The notes beneath the pieces were generated by a model, which did no database searches, was not told the DNA's origin, and was given only the letters and a program-made list of their open reading frames with translations. Shown here piece by piece: positions 1 through 8,023 of a stretch of DNA of 64,000 nt. The DNA is from Burkholderia sp. USMB20 (lineage in GTDB: Bacteria; Pseudomonadota; Gammaproteobacteria; Burkholderiales; Burkholderiaceae). Position 1 is the first letter of the stretch. Each line of letters begins with the position of its first letter. The position numbers and the translations under genes are program-made. The stretch covers positions 248,001 through 312,000 of the forward strand of contig NZ_JTAN02000021.1 in assembly GCF_000949135.2 (NCBI RefSeq), written 5' to 3'.

Positions 1-217
1 ACGTGCCTATCCCAACGCGCCGCGCCTTTTTACACTCAAGGCACAAGTGGATCCGAGCAATCGATTTCGGAACAAACTATGGGATAAGTACAGCCCTCGG
101 TAGCGTAGGTCCGTCTCATGCAGACAGCGGAGCGGACAGTCGTGGACATTGTCCGATTGGCTCTAACGGGTCGGCTACAGCCAAGCGCGTTGTGCTGCAG
201 CAGGCCAGGAAGGGACG
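1..217. other. Left edge, no recognisable gene
   Basis: This stretch has open frames, but none shows recognisable protein similarity, a good ribosome binding site or the GC pattern of the genes further right. It precedes the first copy of the 31-bp repeat, so it may be another cassette cut by the window edge or flanking chromosome. Confidence 0.4.
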
Positions 218-248
218 TTCGACATCAGCGGTGAGATCGTCGACAATC
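218..248 (+). repeat. 31-bp dispersed repeat, copy 1 (possible att site)
   Basis: Starts with TTCGACA, has ten variable bases, and ends with GATCGTCGACAATC. The same two blocks with identical spacing recur at 5408 and 6088. It lies 157 bp before the first island gene. TCGACA and GACAAT inside it are separated by exactly 17 bp, so it could also act as a sigma-70-like promoter. An attachment or recombination site is favoured because the third copy precedes no gene on its strand. Confidence 0.7.
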
Positions 249-405
249 CATGAACCCGTAGATGTTCACGGTTCGGTGGCAGGTCAGCGGAGGTTCGCTA
301 CCGAGGAGGAGTCGACAGCCCCTGCCTAGCCTCCCGCTTATTGCGGTCACACGCGCATCCTGGCTACCAGTATTGTGCGCAACGCCCCAAATGAGAGGTA
401 TATCG

Positions 406-873
406 ATGACCTGGCTCGGGCCCCTCGCAAGTTTCGGCGGCAGTTTGATTATCGCAATCATTACCGCTCTCCTTACTGTTCGCCTCGCGCTGAAGCGCTT
501 TTATGCTGAGAAGTGGTGGGAACGACAGGGCGCGGCCTACGAGTCGATCTTTGAGGCACTCCATCACGTTAGAAACTACGCGGATACTAATCTTTCATTC
601 TCCCTTCGAGGTCGGGAATTGCCTGAGGAAGGCGAACGGGAGCTAACCGAAAAGCTTCAAGGCGCGATGGCTGAACTCCGAAAGCAAGTGGATATAGGCA
701 GCTTTGTCCTGTCGGAAAGCGCCATTCGCGTTATGGTTAAGTTTATGTCCGATTTGGACGGATCAACCAAGACGACGTGCTGGCAGGAGCATCTTGAGCT
801 AAAGCTGGCTTCTGTCGACAGTTGCTTATCGAGCATGCGTCTTATAGCAAGACAAGACTTGAGGCTCAAATAG
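406..873 (+). CDS. Small membrane-anchored protein of unknown function
   Basis: A 155-aa protein that I do not recognise. Residues about 5-28 form one hydrophobic segment (GSLIIAIITALLTVRLAL), followed by a basic and aromatic stretch, so an N-terminal membrane anchor with a cytoplasmic helical C-terminal domain is likely. The ATG at 406 is chosen over one 15 bp upstream because GAGG sits about 8 bp before it; the upstream ATG has no Shine-Dalgarno. It is the first gene after repeat copy 1 and precedes the glycosylase gene on the same strand by 137 bp, so the two may work together. Its base composition is clearly lower in GC than the chromosomal genes to the right, consistent with acquisition by transfer. 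No function can be assigned from sequence. Confidence 0.65.
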   Translation: MTWLGPLASFGGSLIIAIITALLTVRLALKRFYAEKWWERQGAAYESIFEALHHVRNYADTNLSFSLRGRELPEEGERELTEKLQGAMAELRKQVDIGSFVLSESAIRVMVKFMSDLDGSTKTTCWQEHLELKLASVDSCLSSMRLIARQDLRLK

Positions 874-1010
874 CGTTCTCATGTCCCCGTGACGTCTTGG
901 TTTGACGCAAGCCCGCACTCGTCAATCGGCCGGGTTCGGCCAAGAGCCGACCTTCGCCAACGGCCGCCTTGCGGTTGGAAAATCACAAGGGCACTTACGA
1001 CCTCATCACT

Positions 1011-1862
1011 ATGACACCCGATCAGATTAACGCCATCTACCAGAATCTCTGCCAGAGGACGCTGAATCCTGCAGAACTTAAGCGGCAACTGGACAGCGTC
1101 GTAAACAATTCCACTGCTGTCGACGCTGTCCTCTACTTGCCGATGTATTCGATGGGAATGGGCCAGGCCGGCATAACTCGACGCATTGACGCGCTCCGAG
1201 CGCTGCCATTCACGATAGAAGATGCCGTCAGTGGTAGACAGACGGTTGCCGACATTGAGCAGCTCGCCGTTGTCGGCGGAAAAGAATTCGGGATGCGCAG
1301 GCGCGTCGAGGAACTCTTCATGCGGGCGAAAGAGATTTCCGCTTATGGAACGGACCGGCTCGCGACAGTTCTTCAACCGAAGAAGAATTGGTCACTCGAC
1401 GATATCGTAGATCCGTTCACGGTCCTCTATACCTTTACAGGTGTCGCAGACAAGGCGGCGCTTCATATCCTGATGGACCTGGGATGGGGAGTGGTAAAAC
1501 CGGATCGGCATATTTGTCGGTTCGTCAGCAGGCTAGGTGGCCAATGGAAACGATACTTTCCTTACGGCGCTACGGATGATCTCCGCCCAGCGCTCACGCT
1601 TCCGTTCGTGAGAGCATGGCAGGACGCTTGCGCACCCTTTTCTTCGAGTGCGCTGGCGCCACCGCCATCGCGCAACGGTGTGATGTTCCCAGGTGTCTCT
1701 GAGCTCAGCTCTCGCCAAGTCGATCGCTTGGTTATGTGGTACGCGCAGGACCGAGCGAAGGAGGAGCACGGGTGGCGCCCAAAGCCTGTTTGCGGCAAAC
1801 AACCGGACTGCCAAAGTTGTTCGGTTCAGGATTGTGACGCGCGCGAGCAAGACTCGGCATGA
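1011..1862 (+). CDS. Endonuclease III-like (HhH-GPD) DNA glycosylase
   Basis: A 283-aa protein resembling the helix-hairpin-helix base-excision glycosylases. Residues 144-176 contain a hairpin-like GVADKAA followed by KPDRHICRFVSRLG. The aspartate (about residue 165) matches the catalytic Asp of the family's VDTHV-R-NRLG motif. The C-terminus carries Cys261, Cys267, Cys270 and Cys275 (CX5CX2CX4C), close to the CX6CX2CX5C [4Fe-4S] loop of endonuclease III, so an iron-sulfur cluster is likely. The lysine that makes EndoIII a lyase is not obvious, so a monofunctional glycosylase is possible. It is longer than housekeeping EndoIII (about 210 aa). Its place in a low-GC mobile block beside membrane proteins suggests a role in mobile-element conflict rather than general repair, which is an inference. 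The start is uncertain: a TTG at 969 would add 14 residues. Confidence 0.7.
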   Translation: MTPDQINAIYQNLCQRTLNPAELKRQLDSVVNNSTAVDAVLYLPMYSMGMGQAGITRRIDALRALPFTIEDAVSGRQTVADIEQLAVVGGKEFGMRRRVEELFMRAKEISAYGTDRLATVLQPKKNWSLDDIVDPFTVLYTFTGVADKAALHILMDLGWGVVKPDRHICRFVSRLGGQWKRYFPYGATDDLRPALTLPFVRAWQDACAPFSSSALAPPPSRNGVMFPGVSELSSRQVDRLVMWYAQDRAKEEHGWRPKPVCGKQPDCQSCSVQDCDAREQDSA

Positions 1863-1988
1863 CACAACACTCGACGTGCGGAAGTGACATCAGGCCATAG
1901 TTTTCGGGAGGCTGCTTTTCGGCTTCGAATCCTGACCGCGGAAGTTCCGGATTGGGTCGGATAGCGCCCGCCGGTAGAGGTGCACACT

Positions 1989-2016
1989 CAATCTCCCTTT
2001 GCTTGAAAGGAGATTG
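1989..2016 (+). promoter_or_regulatory. Hairpin enclosing the ribosome binding site of the recombinase remnant
   Basis: CAATCTCC at the left and GGAGATTG at the right are perfect complements. TTT and AAA extend the stem across a single bulged C, leaving a short GCTTG loop. The right arm contains the GGAG Shine-Dalgarno 6 bp before the ATG at 2019, so the stem would hide the translation start. This suggests translational restraint of the original recombinase. Confidence 0.55.
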
Positions 2017-2018
2017 TC

Positions 2019-2276
2019 ATGGAAACCGAGAATGTCTTCGTTGGCCACCGTGTGCCATGGAACAAGGGCAAGCTCACCGGGCAGAAGCCGCCGTTAAAGC
2101 TCCGAGAAATCTGGGCGATTCGGACGAGACTTCAGATGACGTTGCCGTTGACCACGGGAAGCGCTTGGCTCTTTGGTCGCTTTCGGAGAATATGCGGCGT
2201 TGGGGACTTAAACTTGCGTCGGGCAAAGCTTCGAGCGTTGACACGAGCATCGCACGCAAAAAACCGGGGAAACTAA
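2019..2276 (+). pseudogene. N-terminal remnant of a short tyrosine recombinase
   Basis: The first 40 or so codons, including NKGKLTGQKPPLKLREIWAI and the following RLQ, match what I recall as the N-terminus of a family of short (about 200 aa) tyrosine recombinases common in Burkholderia and relatives. After RLQ the similarity stops. The remaining 40 codons look unrelated, and none of the catalytic R-K-HxxR-H-Y residues is present, so the gene is broken and the product inactive. The start has a strong GGAG Shine-Dalgarno held in a hairpin. The reading frame ends directly at the ATG of the next gene, suggesting that a deletion or recombination joined the recombinase head to new cargo. It may be the relic of the enzyme that built this island. 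Confidence 0.6.
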
Positions 2277-3581
2277 ATGGCAGACGAAGAATCCATCGAT
2301 CCAAACTTGCTGGCCCTTTGCGTTGCGCTGGATACGATGGCGACGACGATCAGAAACGTGCCTGAACAGCGGCAACTCAACGAGGTATTTGGGTGGAATG
2401 TAGTCGGAGTCAGTCGGGATGATATCGTCGCCTTGATTAACTCACTTGCGAATCGGATTCGAAAGCAGGCGGATATCGAACTCCCCGATGACGTCGTGGA
2501 GCGCATTCGGGGAATGACCCAAGGTCTCAATTTTGCGATCGGCAACACCATACCTCAAGTGTTTAGCGGCAATGCTGTCCAGGCGGTGCCTGCACTGTTG
2601 CTCTTGCTGGAAGCACTAAATTCCTTGCTTACCGATGCGCTTCAGTGGCCAACCGAACCCGGGTTGTATGCGATTCCTCCCCAACTGAAGCGCCGGATCA
2701 ACGCTGCCAGAACCCGAGTCGCCTCAGTTGAAGATAAAACTGGCGACCTCGAAACGAAAGTGGAACAGATTCTGGCCGCACATTCCGCAGCGGAGTCACT
2801 TGATATCGATCTTGCTGCGCTTCACGAAGCGCGAGAAAGAACCAAACAATTCGAAGCTGACGCGCGGTTGGCACAGCAAGAAACTAGCAAGGCCCTTGCC
2901 GAAGTCTTGGAATCGGCTCGGTCTATGCAACAACATCAGAATGACGCTGCAGCAGTTGTCGAAAAATGCGAAGATGCGTACCGAATTGCGACATCCAAGG
3001 GACTGGCTGGTGCCTTTGATGATCGAGCGAATAAGCTTAACGTTTCCATTCGATGGTGGACTGGCAGCCTGATACTCACGTTAGCAATGGCGGCGGTTAT
3101 TGGGTACGAACGAGTTCGAGCCTTAAATGGGCTTCTCTCAAGCGCTACGCCGACGTGGGGAGCGATTGCTCTGCATCTCGGGGTGTCTCTAGTAAGCGTC
3201 GGCGCACCTTTTTGGTTCGCATGGCTGGCAACAAAGCAAATTGGCCAACGATTCCGGTTGGCTGAGGACTATGCATTTAAGGCGTCGGTATCCAAAGCTT
3301 ACGAAGGGTACCGGAAGGAAGCTGTAAGAATTGATCCTGCATTTGAAAATCGCCTGTTCGCATCCACGTTGTCGCGGATAGAGGAGGCACCACTACGTCT
3401 GTTGGCAGATGAAAAGAACCATGGGAGTCCGTGGCACGAGCTGGTTCATTCCAAGGCATTCGAAAAAGCGATCGAGCTGGTACCCGAACTCCGGGCGAAA
3501 GTGATTGATATCGCCGGCAAATCGAAGGCAAAAGCGGAACCCAGCGATACTGAAGAGCCGTTACCTGCCGCGAAAGGATAA
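2277..3581 (+). CDS. Coiled-coil protein with two membrane segments
   Basis: A 434-aa protein of no recognised function. Residues 1-135 look helical and globular, and 140-235 are rich in heptad-like Glu/Ala/Lys/Gln, suggesting a long coiled coil. Two hydrophobic segments lie near 260-278 and 295-318. A conserved-looking helical tail (FRLAEDYAFKASVSKAYEGY and onward) ends with a charged Pro/Glu/Lys-rich extension. This layout suits a membrane-tethered sensor or effector with both soluble parts on the same side. I have the impression of similar proteins in accessory and defence islands, but that is memory, not evidence. The ATG follows GGGGAAA by a few bases. It shares strand and base composition with the glycosylase gene, so the two may form one cassette. 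Confidence 0.65.
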   Translation: MADEESIDPNLLALCVALDTMATTIRNVPEQRQLNEVFGWNVVGVSRDDIVALINSLANRIRKQADIELPDDVVERIRGMTQGLNFAIGNTIPQVFSGNAVQAVPALLLLLEALNSLLTDALQWPTEPGLYAIPPQLKRRINAARTRVASVEDKTGDLETKVEQILAAHSAAESLDIDLAALHEARERTKQFEADARLAQQETSKALAEVLESARSMQQHQNDAAAVVEKCEDAYRIATSKGLAGAFDDRANKLNVSIRWWTGSLILTLAMAAVIGYERVRALNGLLSSATPTWGAIALHLGVSLVSVGAPFWFAWLATKQIGQRFRLAEDYAFKASVSKAYEGYRKEAVRIDPAFENRLFASTLSRIEEAPLRLLADEKNHGSPWHELVHSKAFEKAIELVPELRAKVIDIAGKSKAKAEPSDTEEPLPAAKG

Positions 3582-3755
3582 CTGCGAATAAAACCTTTCC
3601 GTTCATTATCGAAGCGATACGCCCGCCCGCGATGAGCATAAGCGCGGACACAAGCGAAAACGGCATAGATTGAGCAGTTTGCTTATATTCGGAGCGCGGA
3701 GCCGAAGGGCGGCCCTGGGTCGACTACGGTCAGCTCGATCGGGCCGGCATCGGCC

Positions 3756-3772
3756 GAGGCTGTGTCAAAACG
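3756..3772 (+). repeat. Left terminal inverted repeat of the IS
   Basis: GAGGCTGTGTCAAAACG. Its reverse complement matches the right end with a single change (CGTTTTG versus CGTTTTT). It is flanked on the outside by GGCC. Confidence 0.8.
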
Positions 3773-3819
3773 CAGGTGATCGCCTAGACTGAATCAACCT
3801 GTTGGGGCGCGAGGCGAAG

Positions 3820-5269
3820 ATGGGGCGATTTGTCGAAGGTGCAGACCGTAATCAGGCCGTGCTGCTGCCGGAATGCCTCGATGACTTCATCGCCGAGGAC
3901 AATCCGGTCAGGATTATCGACGCATTCGTCGAAGAGCTCGAACTGGTTTCCCTGGGATTTGAAGGGGCCACGCCTGCGGCCACAGGCCGGCCGTCTTACC
4001 ACCCGACTGTGCTGCTCAAGATCTACATCTACGGCTATCTCAATCGTGTGCAGTCGAGCCGTCGCCTGGAGCGAGAGTGCCAGCGCAATATCGAACTGAT
4101 GTGGTTGACTGGCCGGCTTGCGCCGGACTTCAAGACCATTGCCGAGTTCAGGCGAAGCAATGGAGAAGGCATTCGCAACGTATGCCGACGCTTCGTGATG
4201 TTGTGCCGTGACCTGAAGCTGTTCACGCAAGCGGTCGTGGCGATCGACAGCAGCAAGTTCAAGGCGGTCAACAGCCGCGACCGGAACTTCACGCCCAACA
4301 AGATTGAGAAGCGCCTCGAGCAGATCGAGCAAAGCATTCAGCGGTACCTGGATGCATTGGAGACGGCTGATCGCACTCAACCGGTCGAGGTAGAAGCGAA
4401 GACCGAGCGACTACAGGAGAAGATCGACATGCTGCGCGAACAGATGCGAGATCTGAATCGTGCAGCAGAAATCCTGAAAGGCCTCCCCGAAAAGCAGGTC
4501 TCGCTAACCGATCCCGACTCACGCTCGATGATCTCGCAGGCCAAAGGCACGGGCGTGGTTGGCTACAACGTTCAGGTAGCCGTCGACGCCCGGCATCACC
4601 TCATCGTGACGCACGAAGTGACGAACGTCGGCAGCGATCGGGCGCAGTTGAGCCCGATGGCCAAGGCCGCGCGCGACGCCGGGCAAGAAGAAGATGAAGG
4701 CACTGGCAGACCGTGGATACTTCAGTGCACCGGAAATCAAGGCGTGCGATGACGCTGGCATTGCTGCATTGGTGCCCAAATCGCAGACATCCAGCGCCAA
4801 GGCCGACGGGCGGTTCGACCGGGCTGACTTCGTCTATATCGCCGAGGATGATCAGTATCAGTGCCCGGCCGGTCAACGGGCGATTTACCGATACAGTTCA
4901 GTTGAGGGCGGCAACCTGATGACCCTGCGTACCTACTGGAGCAGTGCGTGTCCGCGATGCCCGATCAAGAGCCAGTGTACGCCGGCTGATTACCGACGAA
5001 TCCGGCGGTGGGAGCACGAAGCGGTGCTTGAGGCGATGCAGCAAAGGCTGGATCACCAGCTCAACGCCATGACGATACGACGCCGTACGGTCGAACATGT
5101 GTTCGGCACGCTCAAGCACTGGATGGGCGCGACTCACTTCCAGACACGCGGGCTTGGCTGCGTCGCGGCAGAAATGAGCTTGCATGTGCTGGCATACAAC
5201 CTCAAGCGCGTCATCAGGATTCTGGGGTTCTCCAAGGCAATGCAAGCGATGAGGTTGGCAGGCGCATGA
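3820..5269 (+). pseudogene. IS1182-type transposase, frameshifted
   Basis: Catalyses cut-and-paste movement of the IS when intact. The N-terminal part (GRPSYHPTVLLKIYIYGYLN) and the three acidic positions are readable: Asp in VAIDSSKFKAV, Asp in ADRGYF, Glu in RRTVEHVFGTLKHWMG. The two halves lie in different frames. Around 4678 the expected Asp-Ala-Met-Gly-Lys reads Asp-Ala-Gly-Gln, as if two bases of the ATG codon were lost, and the C-terminal half continues one frame over from about 4679 to the stop. There is no slippery A-run or hairpin there to support programmed frameshifting, so a disabling mutation (or a sequencing error) is the simplest reading. An in-frame TTG at 3802 is an alternative start. 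Confidence 0.8.
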
Positions 5270-5375
5270 TCTCGCGCGTTGACGCCCCTAACTGGCGTTG
5301 CACGATCAGATCCGCCGCTCGCAAACCAGTGCCCTGCAAACGCGCTCATACCCGCACCCCGTTGGCTGGTTATGA

Positions 5376-5392
5376 CGTTTTTACACAGCCTC
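5376..5392 (-). repeat. Right terminal inverted repeat of the IS
   Basis: CGTTTTTACACAGCCTC on the plus strand, complementary to the left end at 16 of 17 positions, with GGCC immediately outside. Confidence 0.8.
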
Positions 5393-5407
5393 GGCCATTT
5401 TCGGTCA

Positions 5408-5438
5408 TTCGACATCGCAGACTGGATCGTCGACAATC
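5408..5438 (+). repeat. 31-bp dispersed repeat, copy 2
   Basis: TTCGACA and GATCGTCGACAATC with the same ten-base spacing as copies 1 and 3. It begins 16 bp after the IS right end and lies 62 bp before the next small gene. It shares two further bases (GG) after the core with copy 3. Confidence 0.7.
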
Positions 5439-5499
5439 GGGTCCGGGGCTATTCCGGTAGCCCACTTCCTCTTCATGAAGCCGGCCGAGATACGACAGA

Positions 5500-5952
5500 A
5501 TGACTATTGATCAGTTACTACTCGATGATATTTCCGATGAATTGGCCGGTGGTAGCTTGAATTACGGCGTGTTTCTCAAGGCCTATACCGTTGTGTTCGC
5601 CGAACCGCTTCAATCTACGGAGATAGTCTCAACGGCTCTTGGAGGCGGAGCGATTGCGATCGATTTTACAGAGATAAGTTCTGACTCAGTTATCGAGATG
5701 GTGAAATGCTGTCTCCTTTACGCCGGGGACGATACTGCTGGACCATCGAAAGAAACGCTCGAATCGGACGTTTTGACGGGGATGCTCGAGAAGCTTGTAT
5801 GCGACTTACGGCTCACAATATCGCACGCAATAAAGGTAGAGGGGTTCACGCTAGAAGAGGGACACCCCTTCTATCCGGTTTTCTGGGACTTTGCCTTCTT
5901 GTTCCGGGCCGCTTCGGAAGCCACCATCTTCATCGGATGTAGCTCAGATTGA
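5500..5952 (+). CDS. Unrecognised 150-aa acidic protein in a repeat-bounded cassette
   Basis: The only gene between repeat copies 2 and 3. The protein is acidic and compact, with no signal peptide or membrane segment. It has two cysteines in VKCCLLYAGDD and a distinctive C-terminus (GHPFYPVFWDFAFLFRAASE ending in GCSSD). Size, acidity and orphan setting resemble cytoplasmic immunity proteins or small antitoxins, but no toxin partner is visible nearby, so this is only a possibility. The ATG is preceded by a weak GAGA. Composition is lower in GC than core genes. It could equally be an ordinary cargo gene of unknown role. Confidence 0.65.
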   Translation: MTIDQLLLDDISDELAGGSLNYGVFLKAYTVVFAEPLQSTEIVSTALGGGAIAIDFTEISSDSVIEMVKCCLLYAGDDTAGPSKETLESDVLTGMLEKLVCDLRLTISHAIKVEGFTLEEGHPFYPVFWDFAFLFRAASEATIFIGCSSD

Positions 5953-6087
5953 TTTGAGCCATGCCGAGCGACCAGTGGCCGAAAAATTTCCCCACAGGCC
6001 CCGAACGTGTTCGATGAGGTTTCGTGGGAGAACTGACGGAGGTTGCAGCAACTGGCTACATCGGTCGGGAATCGCCACAAACGGCCG

Positions 6088-6118
6088 TTCGACACAGCTT
6101 TTTAGATCGTCGACAATC
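6088..6118 (+). repeat. 31-bp dispersed repeat, copy 3 (island right boundary)
   Basis: TTCGACA and GATCGTCGACAATC with the same spacing as the other copies. It ends 22 bp before the 3' end of the leftward gene at 6141-6374. Sequence composition changes to core-like GC just beyond it, as expected for attR of an island inserted near a gene's 3' end. Confidence 0.7.
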
Positions 6119-6140
6119 GGTGCAGATAAGGGCGTGGTCT

Positions 6141-6374
6141 TTAGCGGTTACCGTCGATCAGATCGTTCAGCAGCGCATCGAACGCGGCCTGTGCGTCTTC
6201 AAGCTCCTGCAGGGCGGCATCAAAGGTTTGCAGCGCGAACGGCGAAGGCTCGCCGCTGCCTTGCGGCGGAAATTGCTTCTGCATCGAGGCGAACGTACTC
6301 TGCACGCGCAGCGTGGCGGCCACCATGCGCTCCATCGCCTGGGTTTCTTCGGCTCGGGCCTGTTCCGGATTCAT
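6141..6374 (-). CDS. Small conserved-looking helical protein
   Basis: A 77-aa hydrophilic protein that I cannot name. It is predicted mostly helical, with Gln/Ala-rich stretches (QTFDAALQELEDAQAAFDAL) that could form a coiled coil, and has no signal peptide or membrane segment. The start is well supported by AAGGAGAGAGG just before the ATG. The same frame is open further upstream, but that sequence overlaps an IS3-type scrap on the other strand and lacks a ribosome binding site. Its 3' end lies beside repeat copy 3, so it may mark the chromosomal target of the island. Confidence 0.65.
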   Translation of the reverse strand: MNPEQARAEETQAMERMVAATLRVQSTFASMQKQFPPQGSGEPSPFALQTFDAALQELEDAQAAFDALLNDLIDGNR

Positions 6375-6446
6375 TCCTCTCTCCTTGGATGGTTTTCTTG
6401 AAGACCAGATCGTACACGCTGTGTCCGTTCTTGCCGCCCTTGGCAG

Positions 6447-6545
6447 AACGACTCCGTTGAAGGTTCCAACGGCACGCTGCGGGAGAAGCAATTTAATCGG
6501 GCATGATTCCGCAGTCGCGCCGAGGCCAAGATACTCATCGAGCGT
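6447..6545 (+). pseudogene. Scrap of an IS3-type transposase (OrfB C-terminus)
   Basis: Translating this stretch gives VEGSNGTLREKQFNRA, a stop codon, then FRSRAEAKILIERGY. This matches the family pattern ESFNGxLRDExLN...F.SLxEAKxxIExWR near the C-terminus of IS3-family integrase-like transposases, including the position of the last catalytic Glu. An in-frame TGA and the absence of any other part of the protein show it is a relic. It lies just inside the core side of the junction. Confidence 0.45.
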
Positions 6546-6701
6546 GGCTACAAAATCCCGCTGCAGGTCACAACGATTGGCCGCTTTGGATAAATCTGAA
6601 GGGCCGTTCAGGGTCGACAACCGACCTCCCCGGAAATCCACGAAGAACGTCTTTTGCATTGCGCACGTCCACGCGACGCGTGCGGGGTGGGCACCCGCTT
6701 G

Positions 6702-7069
6702 CATCCAAACCTGCCGATCGCTTCCGAGCCGGCTGCACCGCGACACGCAACGCTGATCCTGCTGTGCGCGTTCTCGGTGCTGCCGTTGAGCCTGTTCCTG
6801 CCGTCGCTGCCGGCGATCGCGCGCGACCTGCGCGCCGACTATGCGCTCGTCGCGCTGTCGCTAGGCGGCTACGCGGCGGTCGCCGTGTCGCTCGAGTTCG
6901 AGATGGGACCGCTCTCGGACCGGTCCGGGCGGCGACCGATCATGCTGACGCGCCTCGGCATCTTCACGCTCGGGTCGCTGGGCTGCGCGATGGCGACCAG
7001 TCCACGGCGATCGCGCTGGCTACCGCGGTGTGCGTACGAATCTTCGACGCCCGCGAACGGCGCGCGTGA
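6702..7069 (+). pseudogene. Broken Bcr/CflA-type MFS exporter, N-terminal part
   Basis: The first membrane segments of a drug-type MFS transporter are readable: LILLCAFSVLPLSLFLPSLP, then a second helix ending in the family motif GPLSDRSGRRPIML, then a third helix. At about 7000 the frame is lost. A different frame continues with STAIALATAVCVRIFDARER, resembling the later GYALALA.VRD.. helix, and stops at 7069. A frameshift plus loss of the helix 3-4 region and all downstream helices leaves no functional protein. A full-length member would need about 400 residues. Confidence 0.6.
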
Positions 7070-7195
7070 TCGACGCGACAGGATCGGCATGCCGATCCGG
7101 CGCGATGCGATCGCTGCCCGGATCGACAAGGAGCGATACGACCCGACCCGACAGCCGTCGGACCGACTGCGCGTCGCATGCGCCCGCGCGATGCC

Positions 7196-7894
<699 letters not shown>

Positions 7895-8023
7895 CGGATG
7901 ACCTCGTTCGATGAATAGACGGATGCCGTTGCCCGCGCAATGCGCCGCGGGCCGGCATGCATGGAACGATACCCGACGCATGCGCGCCGGGATGCGACGC
8001 AACTGCGCTTTAACCGGACAAAT

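Larger units (their letters stand above)
3756..5392 (+). mobile_element. IS1182-family-like insertion sequence, probably inactive
   Basis: A 1,637-bp element bounded by 17-bp imperfect inverted repeats (one mismatch) and encoding an IS1182-type DDE transposase that is frameshifted. Both ends are followed outward by GGCC. This is either a 4-bp palindromic target duplication or a further 4 bp of inverted repeat; the two cannot be told apart from one copy. Length and gene content fit the family (about 1.6-1.9 kb). It lies between the coiled-coil gene and repeat copy 2, so it entered block A after that block formed. Confidence 0.8.

Noticed and set aside
3-329. A 108-codon frame at the window start
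   Set aside because: No ribosome binding site, no similarity and atypical amino-acid content. It also runs through repeat copy 1.
4670-4700. Programmed ribosomal frameshifting in the IS transposase
   Set aside because: No slippery heptamer or following structure is seen, and the family usually has one uninterrupted gene.
218-6118. Reading the three 31-bp repeats simply as promoters (TCGACA-N17-GACAAT)
   Set aside because: The spacing fits, but the -10 match is poor and the third copy points into the 3' end of an opposing gene. Kept only as a secondary idea.
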